DNA of 15,224 bases from Oligoflexia bacterium (GTDB lineage Bacteria; Bdellovibrionota; UBA1018; CAIMNF01): positions 1-15,224 of the forward strand of contig CAIOKW010000265.1 of the NCBI GenBank assembly GCA_903858975.1. The letters run 5' to 3'. Both the position numbers and the translations under genes were made by a program. Below the pieces are notes generated by a model. The model worked only from the letters and a program-made list of their open reading frames with translations. It did no database searches and had not been told where the DNA came from. This document shows, piece by piece, positions 6,963 to 14,483 of the stretch. Each line of letters begins with the position of its first letter. Position 1 is the first letter of the stretch.

Positions 6963-8384
6963 ATGACATTTTTTGCAACTGCGTCACGCTCTGTAACGCT
7001 TAGTGTTTTAACCCTGGGGCTCATGGCCTCTGGAGCTCAAGCTTTGGATCTCGATTGGCACGGACAGTTCCGTGGTGAAACCAATACGATCTTTGGTTAC
7101 ACCCATGGTGTGGCGGCTGGAAATGGCTACACGATTCCGAATAATGGCGATTCTACGGCAAGCTTTCAAAATCTATTCTTTCGTTTGAAGCCGCGAGCCC
7201 TCGTAAACGATAATATATCGATTCATTCAGACATTTGGTTCGGAGCGCCCGACACGGGTTTGTTCGGGAGCAATGGTTCAACAAATCATGTGAATAACTC
7301 GATCGCGGGGAACTCCATCGTGAGCGCTGAAGAGTTCTATGCAGAGCTCGCAAGTGACTTTGGAACGGTACGCGTCGGTCGTGTTCCACTTCAGTATGGA
7401 CTCGGGCTCGTATGGAACAATGATCCATCTGACTTTGATCGCCTTCCTTCTAATGGAGATGCGATTACTTTAGTGACGAAGCTCGGTGCATTTAAGTTCA
7501 TGCCATCGATTGTGAAGTATCAGGATCACTATAGCAGCTCGTCGCCGGCGGGAGCATCTGCAAAAGGTAGCGCGGGCGTCAGTGATTACGCACTCGCACT
7601 CGCTTACAACAATGATGACGAGCAGCTCGATGCAAGCATCCTGTTCATGCGTAGACTTGCAGGTCAGAATGCGAACGTGGTGAACCCGCTTCAGACGACC
7701 GGAACCTCAGGCTTCGCCTATAACCTTTGGGATTTCTATGCGCGCAAGAAAGCCGGGATCTTCACCTTAAAAGCAGAACTTCCACTGACTTCTGGGATTT
7801 ACGCAGGAACCACTTATTCAAGTGTTTCGGGCGTGTTGAATGCGGATGCAGATTTGAATGATCATTGGAAATTGAAACTCAATGCTGGGTCAGCGTCGGG
7901 TCAAGCGAGCGGGTCTTCAGGAAAGTTGACTGCATTTTATTTCCATCCTGATTATCGCCCAGGTCTTCTCATGTTCAATTATAACTTCAAGAGCATTGCT
8001 ACGAACTCTGGCTCTCCTTATGACAATGGAATCACAAACGCGCGATTCCTTGCTCTTTCTGCGGATTATACCAGCGGGAAGTTCTCTCATGAGTTTAAAG
8101 GGATTTATGCTTTAGCGGATCAAGTGGCTGATGGAAGCACAGCTCCTTATTTCAACACCTACAGCGGACGCTATGAGACTCCAGTTGCTGGTCAAGCCCA
8201 AGAAAAGGGCTTAGGCTTTGAAATGGATTATCTCCTGGGTTACGAGTGGGATGAAGCAGTGAAGTTTGGCGTAAATCTTGGCCTTTATTTCCCTGGAAAG
8301 TTTTATGACTATTCAGCAGCAGCGACTCCGAATACCAGTAAAACAGTATTTGGAACCAACCTGAATATGCTCGTGAAGTTCTAA
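6963..8384 (+). CDS. Predicted outer-membrane beta-barrel protein (porin-like, substrate unknown)
   Basis: A 473-residue exported protein. A signal peptide of about 27 residues ends in the cleavage motif AQA. The mature part is rich in Gly, Ser, Asn and aromatic residues, with repeated alternating polar/hydrophobic strands, and ends in LNMLVKF. A terminal Phe is the usual recognition signal for outer-membrane assembly by the BAM complex. An internal segment (VRVGRVPLQYGLGLVW, near residues 124-139) resembles the strand-turn pattern of porins and alginate-export-type barrels, but I cannot place it in a named family. An outer-membrane channel or structural barrel is the likely role, and any substrate is unknown. 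It is monocistronic: its own promoter lies upstream and a strong terminator follows the stop by 17 bases. The start was chosen from the Shine-Dalgarno and signal peptide; an in-frame ATG 39 bases upstream is less likely. Confidence 0.8.
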   Translation: MTFFATASRSVTLSVLTLGLMASGAQALDLDWHGQFRGETNTIFGYTHGVAAGNGYTIPNNGDSTASFQNLFFRLKPRALVNDNISIHSDIWFGAPDTGLFGSNGSTNHVNNSIAGNSIVSAEEFYAELASDFGTVRVGRVPLQYGLGLVWNNDPSDFDRLPSNGDAITLVTKLGAFKFMPSIVKYQDHYSSSSPAGASAKGSAGVSDYALALAYNNDDEQLDASILFMRRLAGQNANVVNPLQTTGTSGFAYNLWDFYARKKAGIFTLKAELPLTSGIYAGTTYSSVSGVLNADADLNDHWKLKLNAGSASGQASGSSGKLTAFYFHPDYRPGLLMFNYNFKSIATNSGSPYDNGITNARFLALSADYTSGKFSHEFKGIYALADQVADGSTAPYFNTYSGRYETPVAGQAQEKGLGFEMDYLLGYEWDEAVKFGVNLGLYFPGKFYDYSAAATPNTSKTVFGTNLNMLVKF

Positions 8385-8401
8385 ATCGATCACGATAAGT
8401 G

Positions 8402-8434
8402 GGGGCGTCGCAAGTGCGGCGCCCCTTTTTTTTT
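8402..8434 (+). terminator. Strong intrinsic terminator after the outer-membrane protein gene
   Basis: A 10-base GC-rich stem (8402-8411 pairing with 8416-8425, one U-G wobble) closes an AAGT loop and is followed by nine Ts (8426-8434). The T tract runs into the stop codon of the converging epimerase gene (8435-8433). On the minus strand the hairpin is not followed by a T tract, so it should act mainly on plus-strand transcripts. Confidence 0.92.
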
Positions 8435-9431
8435 ATAACCAGCCGTTCAGTTTGTACCAAGTTGCTGTTTGGTGAATTCCGGTTTCCATCGTGTACTTGG
8501 GCTTGAAGGCCAAGCGATCAAATGCTCTTTGTGGAGAACAGATCCAGTAATCTGGATTCAGTTCATTGAGCTTGTCTCGATTGAGAGGCAAGGTGCGGTT
8601 CAATAGTTTTCCCATTACGGATCCCCCTGCGGCGAGCAGGGTAACGAGACCGCCTGGCACTTTTACTCGAATCGGGTTTACCTTCAGTTCTTTAGCGATG
8701 AGACCCATGATGCGCTCATAGGTATAAATCTGGCCGTCGCTGACAAAAAAGCGATCTCCTCGCTCAAAGCATTCAGGCGAACAGGAAAGGGAATTTACAA
8801 GAACCTGGATCAGGTCTTCTACGTGAATCGCACTGTAGTACTTGTGTCCTGTGGGGGTTCTGGCTGGAAGGATGGGCATCCAGTTTTTATGGATCGACTT
8901 AAAAAACAGAAATACGTTTTTGTCTCTTGGGCCATAAACCATTGGCGGACGAATCACGATGAAGGGGAGTTTTCCTTTCAGTTCATCGAGGTACAACTCT
9001 CCACGAAGTTTACTTTCTCCGTACATCGATACCGGGTGATCCATATCATCCTCGGTTTTAGGCGCAAGCCCAACGCTCGGGCCGCCTGCTGCAAGGGATG
9101 AGACATAAACAAAGCGAGTGACGGTGCCCGAGGCAACCGCAGCTTGAGCGAGGTTGTGCGTACCTTCAGCGTTGAACTTAAAATAAGTCTCACGATCTTG
9201 AGCGGCCGTGAGTCCTGCCAGGTGATAAACGGCATCCATATTCTGGCATGCACGCTTGAGTGAGTCCTGATCAAGGATATCCCCGTTGACGCGCGTAAAG
9301 TTAATTCCTTTGAGGAACTCAGCTGATGCACTTGGTCTCATGAGTGCAAAAATTTCGTGACCTTCTTCGGCAAGAGCGGCCACTAGGCCGCTTCCAATAA
9401 ATCCGCTTGCTCCGGATACTAAAATTCTCAT
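8433..9431 (-). CDS. NAD(P)-dependent epimerase/reductase, extended SDR family
   Basis: A 332-residue cytoplasmic enzyme of the extended short-chain dehydrogenase/reductase family. It has an N-terminal Rossmann nucleotide-binding motif (SGASGFIGSG, about residues 6-15), the DAVYHLAG segment (66-73), a catalytic Ser in VSS (110-112) and the Tyr/Lys pair Y137-K141 in YGESK, followed by RPPMVYGPRD. The family includes nucleotide-sugar epimerases, dihydroflavonol-4-reductase-like enzymes, 3-beta-hydroxysteroid dehydrogenase-like enzymes and HpnA-type proteins. The substrate cannot be decided from sequence alone. I chose the ATG at 9431 because the protein then begins MRILVSGASG, as family members do, with AGAGG just upstream. 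An in-frame ATG at 9452 would add seven residues. Only 30 bases separate it from the divergent hydrolase gene, so its promoter may lie inside that gene. Confidence 0.9.
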   Translation of the reverse strand: MRILVSGASGFIGSGLVAALAEEGHEIFALMRPSASAEFLKGINFTRVNGDILDQDSLKRACQNMDAVYHLAGLTAAQDRETYFKFNAEGTHNLAQAAVASGTVTRFVYVSSLAAGGPSVGLAPKTEDDMDHPVSMYGESKLRGELYLDELKGKLPFIVIRPPMVYGPRDKNVFLFFKSIHKNWMPILPARTPTGHKYYSAIHVEDLIQVLVNSLSCSPECFERGDRFFVSDGQIYTYERIMGLIAKELKVNPIRVKVPGGLVTLLAAGGSVMGKLLNRTLPLNRDKLNELNPDYWICSPQRAFDRLAFKPKYTMETGIHQTATWYKLNGWL

Positions 9432-9461
9432 AACCTCTTTTATAGCATGCAATTAAAGAAA

Positions 9462-10244
9462 ATGCGTATCACCGTTTTAGGGTCGGGAACCTCCACGGGG
9501 GTACCTTTGATCCACTGCAAATGTCGAGTTTGCAGATCGAAGAACCCCAAAAATAAGCGTCTGAGAACCTCGCTTTGGATTGAAGTGGGAGGGAAGAGTT
9601 TATTGGTGGATGTGTCGCCTGATTTTCGGCAGCAAGCCCTTCGGTCAAAAATCCCACGCATTGATTCCATTCTCATCACGCATCCTCATGCGGATCATAT
9701 TGGGGGCTTGGATGAAATCAGGAGCTACAATTTTATACAAAAAGAGCGCATTCAAGCCTATGGGCATGAGTGGAGTCTTCGAGAGTTACCCTCACGGTTT
9801 CCCTATATTTTTAAGGGAACGAGTAAAATAGAGGGCGGCGGCATCGCTCAGATTGATCTTCACGAATTTTCGCTTCACGATGAATTCTTTGATGTATCAG
9901 GAATCCAAGTAAAGCCCATTGAGCTTCAGCATGGCTCTGAGAAAGTGGCTGGCTTTAGGATTGGTGATTTTGCTTATTTAACGGATTGCCATCTGATTCC
10001 CGAGGTTTCCATGGAAAAGCTCCACGGACTTTCGTACCTCATTCTTGATTGTCTCAGAATGTCAAAGCATGACACCCATCTTCATTTTGATCTCGCACTG
10101 GAATATTCTCGAAGAATCGGCGCAAAAAAGACAATTTTCAACCATTTGAGTCACGATTTTGACTACGTTTCTTTTTCAAGAAAGCTCCCTAAAAATACGG
10201 CATTAGCGTATGATGGGATGATTATTAACGTTAAAGGCAAATGA
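9462..10244 (+). CDS. PhnP-like metallo-beta-lactamase-fold phosphodiesterase
   Basis: A 260-residue metal-dependent hydrolase. The N-terminus has the GSGTSTGVP motif (7-15) and Cys residues C19, C21 and C24, matching the structural zinc site of E. coli PhnP. The metal-binding motif HPHADH spans 74-79. Further likely ligands are H157, D175 and the NHLSHDFD segment (H228 and H231). The C-terminal AYDGMII stretch also matches PhnP. PhnP cleaves phosphoribosyl 1,2-cyclic phosphate in phosphonate use, but related proteins act on other cyclic phosphodiesters and no phn genes are seen here, so the substrate is open. The start at 9462 gives MRITVLGSG, typical of the family; an ATG at 9447 is an alternative. 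Neither has a strong Shine-Dalgarno. It ends 13 bases before ald in the same direction and is likely cotranscribed with it. Confidence 0.88.
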   Translation: MRITVLGSGTSTGVPLIHCKCRVCRSKNPKNKRLRTSLWIEVGGKSLLVDVSPDFRQQALRSKIPRIDSILITHPHADHIGGLDEIRSYNFIQKERIQAYGHEWSLRELPSRFPYIFKGTSKIEGGGIAQIDLHEFSLHDEFFDVSGIQVKPIELQHGSEKVAGFRIGDFAYLTDCHLIPEVSMEKLHGLSYLILDCLRMSKHDTHLHFDLALEYSRRIGAKKTIFNHLSHDFDYVSFSRKLPKNTALAYDGMIINVKGK

Positions 10245-10257
10245 ATAAGGAGCCCTT

Positions 10258-11364
10258 ATGATCGTTGGCGTACCTAAGGAAATTAAGAATAAAGAAAACC
10301 GTGTATCAATGGTAGTGGCGGGCGTTCGCGCTCTCACTCATGCAGGACACAAAGTCCTCGTTCAAGCCGGAGCTGGAATTGGCGCCGGGATTACGGATCA
10401 AGAATATGCAGCAGCGGGTGCAACGATCATTGATTCGGCAAAAGATGTTTTTGCAAAAGCAGACATGATTGTAAAAGTGAAAGAACCCCTTCCTGAAGAG
10501 TATGATCTTCTTCGTGAAGGACAGATTCTTTATACTTATCTCCATTTAGCAGCGGATGAGCGCCTCACGAAAGCGCTACTCGAGAGAAAAATTGTAGGGA
10601 TTGCCTATGAAACCATTCAGCCGGCAGATGGATCCCTCCCCTTGCTTGCTCCGATGAGTGCAGTGGCGGGTCGTATGGCGACCCAAATTGGCGCAACTTA
10701 TCTTCAAAAAGATCATGGTGGTAAAGGAATGTTGCTTGGCGGAGTGACTGGCGTTGCTCGTGCCAACGTTACGATTCTGGGCGGCGGTGTAGTCGGAGTC
10801 AATGCTGCTAAGATGGCGATTGGTTTGGGAGCGAAAGTGACCATTCTCGACGTGAATGTGGATCGACTTGAATATCTGAATGATATTTTCGGGAACTCGA
10901 TCCATACCCTTTATTCGAACAATGAGCAGATTGAAAAATCAGTGATTGAGTCTGATCTCGTCATTAGTGCGATTCTGATTCCAGGCGCAAAGGCTCCAAA
11001 ACTAGTCACTCGCCAGATGGTTTCTAAAATGCAACCAGGCGGCGTAATTATCGATGTGGCCGTGGATCAAGGGGGAGCGGTTGAAACCTGTCGTCCAACC
11101 TCACACGAGCATCCTACTTTCACTGTGGATAACATTATTCATTATGCGGTTCCGAACATGCCAGGTGCAGTACCCCGCACTTCAACCTACGCCCTCACGA
11201 ACGTAACCTTGAAGTATGCTCTGACTCTTGCCAATCTAGGTTGGAAAGAGGCTGTAGCAAAAGATGCGGCCCTTTATAAAGGCGTGAACCTCAGTCACGG
11301 TAAACTGACCTATAAGGCAGTGGCTGAAGATCTAGGGTTGCCTTACGACACACTCAAGATCTAA
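10258..11364 (+). CDS. ald: Alanine dehydrogenase
   Basis: A 368-residue cytoplasmic enzyme for NAD-dependent interconversion of L-alanine and pyruvate plus ammonia, linking amino-acid catabolism to central carbon metabolism. The length is normal for Ald. Residues known from Mycobacterium Ald fall at the same positions: R15, K75 (VKEP) and H96 (YLHLAAD) for substrate binding and catalysis, and D270 (VAVDQGG). The NAD-binding Rossmann glycine motif GGGVVG is at 175-180. The conserved YAVPNMPGAVPRTST segment (297-311) is present. AAGGAG lies 5 bases before the ATG. The gene sits between the PhnP-like hydrolase (13-base gap) and the FliL-like gene (12-base gap), so the three probably share a transcript, although no functional link is obvious. 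It could serve growth on amino acids or pyruvate-alanine balance. Confidence 0.97.
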   Translation: MIVGVPKEIKNKENRVSMVVAGVRALTHAGHKVLVQAGAGIGAGITDQEYAAAGATIIDSAKDVFAKADMIVKVKEPLPEEYDLLREGQILYTYLHLAADERLTKALLERKIVGIAYETIQPADGSLPLLAPMSAVAGRMATQIGATYLQKDHGGKGMLLGGVTGVARANVTILGGGVVGVNAAKMAIGLGAKVTILDVNVDRLEYLNDIFGNSIHTLYSNNEQIEKSVIESDLVISAILIPGAKAPKLVTRQMVSKMQPGGVIIDVAVDQGGAVETCRPTSHEHPTFTVDNIIHYAVPNMPGAVPRTSTYALTNVTLKYALTLANLGWKEAVAKDAALYKGVNLSHGKLTYKAVAEDLGLPYDTLKI

Positions 11365-11376
11365 ACTTATCTTGAG

Positions 11377-11868
11377 ATGAACAAACTTGGACTCATTTTA
11401 GGCTTACTCAACACCGTGGCGATTGCTGCGGTGTTGGGTCTTTTTGCTTATACGAAGCTTGTCTATAAGCATGCTCCGATTACGGAAGATAAAGAGAGAG
11501 CTAAGCTAGCGCTTAAAGCGAATGTTTCAGCTTTGAACGCAAATGAGAAACGGGTCATGGTGCAGCTGGATCCGATCACCGTAAACTTGGATCCCTTCAC
11601 AGGGGCGGATGGTAAGCCAAAAATTCATTATGCTTCGATGACGATCGCTGTGGAAATTCGAAGTGCAAAAGATCAAGCCAAGTTCGATGCTGCAAAGCCT
11701 GTGGTCATGGATAAGATCATTCAGGGCTTATCCAAAAAGAAATTCGAAGATTTAAATCAAGTTCAGGGCCGCTATGTTTTTCGATCCCAAGTGATTGATG
11801 CGGTAAATGAGTTTTTAGCGGGACCGATAGTGACCGAAGTCTATTTTAGCGAATTCATGCTTCAGTAG
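11377..11868 (+). CDS. FliL-like single-pass membrane protein
   Basis: A 163-residue protein with one N-terminal membrane helix (about 5-25), a charged linker and a FliL-type domain (about 60-163). The domain begins VMVQLDPITVNLDPF, continues through a strand (IHYASMTIAVEI) and ends with ITVNL/VYFSEFMLQ-like hallmarks, in which the final YFxEFxxQ is characteristic of the family. In flagellated bacteria FliL encircles the stator units at the flagellar motor and supports torque and swarming. No other flagellar gene is in the window, so this may be an extra FliL copy or a FliL/stomatin-like membrane scaffold with another job. It starts 12 bases after ald with only a weak Shine-Dalgarno. Its TAG stop directly abuts the stop codon of the convergent bactofilin gene, leaving no room for a terminator. 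Confidence 0.82.
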   Translation: MNKLGLILGLLNTVAIAAVLGLFAYTKLVYKHAPITEDKERAKLALKANVSALNANEKRVMVQLDPITVNLDPFTGADGKPKIHYASMTIAVEIRSAKDQAKFDAAKPVVMDKIIQGLSKKKFEDLNQVQGRYVFRSQVIDAVNEFLAGPIVTEVYFSEFMLQ

Positions 11869-12207
11869 TTACATTTTTACTTTGGCTTCAAAAGTGGCAC
11901 CCGGATCCACTTGAAGACTCGGAGTTTTAACGCTTCCTAAAAGGCGCCCGCGCTCGGTGACCCATACCTTTTGTGTGGAGTGAATTTCCCCTTTCATAAA
12001 ACCATCAATGATCAAGGTTTCTGAAATGATTTTTCCATCCACCACTGAGCCTTCTTTTAAAATGATGATGCTTCCTGGAGCGCCTCTGATTTCACCTACG
12101 ATTTTGCCGTAAAGGTGCAATTCACTTTTGATCTCGATGGTGCCCTCAAGGTTCACATCCGATGCAATCACGGTCAGCTCACTTCTTTGAAGGTTCTTAT
12201 TTTCCAT
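11869..12207 (-). CDS. Bactofilin (polymer-forming cytoskeletal protein)
   Basis: A small 112-residue cytoskeletal protein. The core (about 10-105) has the bactofilin pattern of a right-handed beta-helix: short repeated strands with Gly turns, as in GTIEIKSELHLYGKIVGEI, then VVDGKI and MKGEI repeats, and a final LLGSVKTPSLQVDPGATFE turn. Bactofilins polymerise without nucleotide into filaments, often at the inner membrane, and place wall enzymes, shape modules or polarity proteins. The N-terminal tail is short and contains no membrane helix of its own. The gene lies downstream of, and overlaps by 11 bases, a single-pass membrane protein gene, which suggests the two products work together. No clear Shine-Dalgarno precedes the ATG, which fits translational coupling. 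It converges on the FliL-like gene with no intergenic base. Confidence 0.93.
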   Translation of the reverse strand: MENKNLQRSELTVIASDVNLEGTIEIKSELHLYGKIVGEIRGAPGSIIILKEGSVVDGKIISETLIIDGFMKGEIHSTQKVWVTERGRLLGSVKTPSLQVDPGATFEAKVKM

Positions 12208-12976
12208 ATTTAAACGTTTGATTCAAAATGAGCTTGTTGTTGAGGTCAAAAAGAAAAACCTGAACTTCGCTCAGTTGTTTAGTGGACTCATAAGGACCAA
12301 AGTGGGTCTTCAGAACGCGGAATCGTGCGACTGAGAAATATTCTCCCCGATTCACATCAAAGAGTGCTGATCCGCTTGAGGTGTTTAACACGCCTTCCGG
12401 GTGTGCAAAAAGTCGATCATTGGCGCGTCCCAATGCAACGATATGCCCTTGCTGGCTTCCTTTTCCTGGATCCTTATAAACGACGTTTACTGAAAAATTT
12501 GCATACTTTCCTTGCCAGTCCAGACGAGCATCTTCGAGTCTGATGGGAGCAGAATCATTGGAAGCGGGAGCAGTGATATTTTCTGCCAGGCCTGACCATA
12601 CGCCACTTTTGCCTTCGAGTGGTTCACCTGCAGCAGGTGCGGGCTTTTGATCACTTGCTTTTGAGTCAGCCGCACCGGTTTGCTTCGCTGGAGCCTGGGT
12701 GATGACGGGAGCGGCAGACCCCTTTTTTTCTAGAGCAATTTTTAACTCCTGCACTTCGTTTTCAAGTTCTGAAACGAGCTCAGGTCGAGCAGAGCGCTCA
12801 GAGAAGTATTCTCGAACGGCAAATACTGATGAAACAATAGAGATCGCAAGGAGGATCCAGGCTGACCATGATGCGCGGTAAATCCAATTGAGAGGCACTT
12901 TAAAGGTACGAGGGTTCAGGTTTTCGTGGTGAACTTGAACTGTCAAAACCTTGTCAGTATTTTTCATTTTCGACAT
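12197..12976 (-). CDS. Single-pass membrane protein of unknown function, bactofilin partner candidate
   Basis: I do not recognise a named family for this 259-residue protein. It has a basic cytoplasmic N-terminus (1-35), one membrane helix (about 36-54), a short coiled-coil segment (about 65-86), an Ala/Pro-rich flexible linker (about 87-140) and a C-terminal beta-rich domain (about 145-259) that is probably periplasmic. The C-terminal domain contains FSVNVVYKDP and ends with a DLNNKLILNQTF strand, suggesting an Ig-like or beta-sandwich fold, which is a guess. Its stop overlaps the bactofilin start by 11 bases. Membrane proteins encoded beside bactofilins often anchor or control the filaments, so a bactofilin adaptor is the favoured inference. 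The start could be the ATG at 12976 or the in-frame ATG at 12967; neither has a Shine-Dalgarno. Confidence 0.75.
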   Translation of the reverse strand: MSKMKNTDKVLTVQVHHENLNPRTFKVPLNWIYRASWSAWILLAISIVSSVFAVREYFSERSARPELVSELENEVQELKIALEKKGSAAPVITQAPAKQTGAADSKASDQKPAPAAGEPLEGKSGVWSGLAENITAPASNDSAPIRLEDARLDWQGKYANFSVNVVYKDPGKGSQQGHIVALGRANDRLFAHPEGVLNTSSGSALFDVNRGEYFSVARFRVLKTHFGPYESTKQLSEVQVFLFDLNNKLILNQTFKYGK

Positions 12977-12985
12977 TTAACACTA

Positions 12986-13015
12986 AAGATAACATTTTGT
13001 TTCTTATAGGGTCAA
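12986..13015 (-). promoter_or_regulatory. Possible promoter of the membrane-protein/bactofilin operon
   Basis: On the minus strand TTGACC (13015-13010), an 18-base spacer and TATCTT (12991-12986) resemble housekeeping promoter boxes. The predicted transcript would start only a few bases before the ATG at 12976, so the mRNA would be nearly leaderless. That agrees with the lack of a Shine-Dalgarno. The -10 match is modest. Confidence 0.35.
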
Positions 13016-13057
13016 ACCTCATCAAGATTTTCTGGAACTTTTCCGATCTGAGTAGTG

Positions 13058-14428
13058 ATGAAGATCCTATTCGTCGATAACAGTGCCGATCTGCAGCAAA
13101 AATACATTGAACCACTTCGTAAAAAGGGGTGGGGAGTCGTTCGTGCGAGAAGCGTTGAAGACGCCGACCGAATGATGATTCTGCATGGTGAAGGACTGGA
13201 TGCGATCGTTGTCAGCGAAAAGTTTGTGTCATTTGCCGAGAGAAATGAGCCAAGCTTTGTGGTTCTTACGAATCAATGGAGCGAAAAAGAAATTGCTCAA
13301 CATCAGGCATCGAAGAATCCAGCTCTCGCGTATGTTGCTTTCAGTGATGGAATTGAAAAACTTTACAGTACCTTCAAGTATCAGAGTGGTTCAGAGGTCG
13401 TTCAATCTACGGGAACCGATGGAGTTCCAGTAGTAGCGCTTTCTCTTGAAAATGTTACCGGTGTTCTCGCAAGGCCAGAGCCTACCCGAACGTATACGAA
13501 ATCTTTGAGCCTCACTGCTCCATTAATTTTATTAGGCGGAGTGGACACTCGTGCGAAGCCTGAAGTGGAAGTCATGGATGAGCAGCCATCCATTGAGCTA
13601 ACGACCCCGGAGTCGGTACCAGAAAGTAGCACTGTTATCCTTGAGGCGACACAGGTTGCAGAGGCTCTAGGGCTTTCTGATGTAGGTGTTCCACTTGAAG
13701 ACGTTTCTCATGATTTTAGTCTCGAAACTGAAAGTCCATACGAGAGTGGAGATTTGACCCCGTTTTCGACTGATTTATCCTTGGAGCAGGCTCCGCCGCT
13801 CAGTCGCCCTGTGGTGACCGGGAGTGGTGGTGACATCGAAACGCTGAAAAGCTATTTGGCACTCCGTGAGCAGGATGTGGCTCTGTTGTCAGGGCAGTAT
13901 CGGTCTTCTCAGGAGCGAGCGCGCCAGCTTGAAATGCAAGTAAAACTGGAAAAGGCTCGAAGCAGTGAGCTTCAGCAAATGCTGATGAGGCATGAGCAAA
14001 AAATTAAATCATACGACCAAGAAAAGCAGGTTGAGCTTGAGGTGATGGAAAAGCAGTTAGATGACCTCAATCAGCAACTGAAGGATCGCACGGAAAAAGT
14101 CCGAACCTTTGAAGCAAAGCTGAGAATCACTTCTGAAGAAGTGAGTAAGGTAAAGGATCGCGTTCGTGTGGACATTCGTCGAATTCGAGTACGCGAGAAA
14201 GAATTAGAGAGTCAGCTCGAGGTCTTGAAGAAGGATTCAAGTGCTCTCCTTCAGGCTCGGGACGAAAAGATCTTAGAGCTCAAACGAAAAGTGGATTTGC
14301 TTGAATTCAACATGGAACTCGTTCAAGAGCAGTTCCAAAGGGAGCGTCAGTCATCTGATGATCTGAAAATGCGTCTCAAGGATGCGGCCCAGGTCATGAA
14401 ACAGGCGAATGGGCTTTTAGAACAGTAG
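13058..14428 (+). CDS. Pseudo-receiver domain protein with long C-terminal coiled coil (AglZ/FrzS-like architecture)
   Basis: A 456-residue protein in three parts. Residues 1-110 follow a response-regulator receiver fold (MKILFVDNSADLQQ start, central strand LDAIVVSEKF, FVVLTNQW strand), but the phosphoacceptor Asp is replaced by S53, the acidic pair is reduced to D7-N8, and the usual KP near residue 95 is missing. It should not be phosphorylated. Residues about 110-255 form an acidic Ser/Pro/Glu-rich linker. Residues about 257-456 are a continuous heptad-rich coiled coil. Myxococcus AglZ and FrzS, which act in polarity and gliding or pilus motility, share this architecture. Coiled coils evolve fast, so the resemblance may not mean orthology. 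No DNA-binding or enzymatic domain is visible. A GTG directly upstream (13055) is a possible alternative start, and no Shine-Dalgarno is evident. The gene diverges from the membrane-protein/bactofilin operon. Confidence 0.8.
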   Translation: MKILFVDNSADLQQKYIEPLRKKGWGVVRARSVEDADRMMILHGEGLDAIVVSEKFVSFAERNEPSFVVLTNQWSEKEIAQHQASKNPALAYVAFSDGIEKLYSTFKYQSGSEVVQSTGTDGVPVVALSLENVTGVLARPEPTRTYTKSLSLTAPLILLGGVDTRAKPEVEVMDEQPSIELTTPESVPESSTVILEATQVAEALGLSDVGVPLEDVSHDFSLETESPYESGDLTPFSTDLSLEQAPPLSRPVVTGSGGDIETLKSYLALREQDVALLSGQYRSSQERARQLEMQVKLEKARSSELQQMLMRHEQKIKSYDQEKQVELEVMEKQLDDLNQQLKDRTEKVRTFEAKLRITSEEVSKVKDRVRVDIRRIRVREKELESQLEVLKKDSSALLQARDEKILELKRKVDLLEFNMELVQEQFQRERQSSDDLKMRLKDAAQVMKQANGLLEQ

Positions 14429-14483
14429 TCGTTCGCATTATTCACTATCTCAACGCGCCGCATGATCTGTAAACTCTGACTAC

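Noticed and set aside
9432..9461. Promoters in the gap between the epimerase and hydrolase genes
   Set aside because: The gap is 30 bases and shows a TATAAA-like string but no -35 at proper spacing on either strand. Promoters probably lie inside the genes and cannot be placed.
14429..14483. Terminator or promoter between the pseudo-receiver gene and kdsB
   Set aside because: No hairpin with a T tract and no convincing -35/-10 pair was found in these 55 bases. A five-codon frame there looks like chance.
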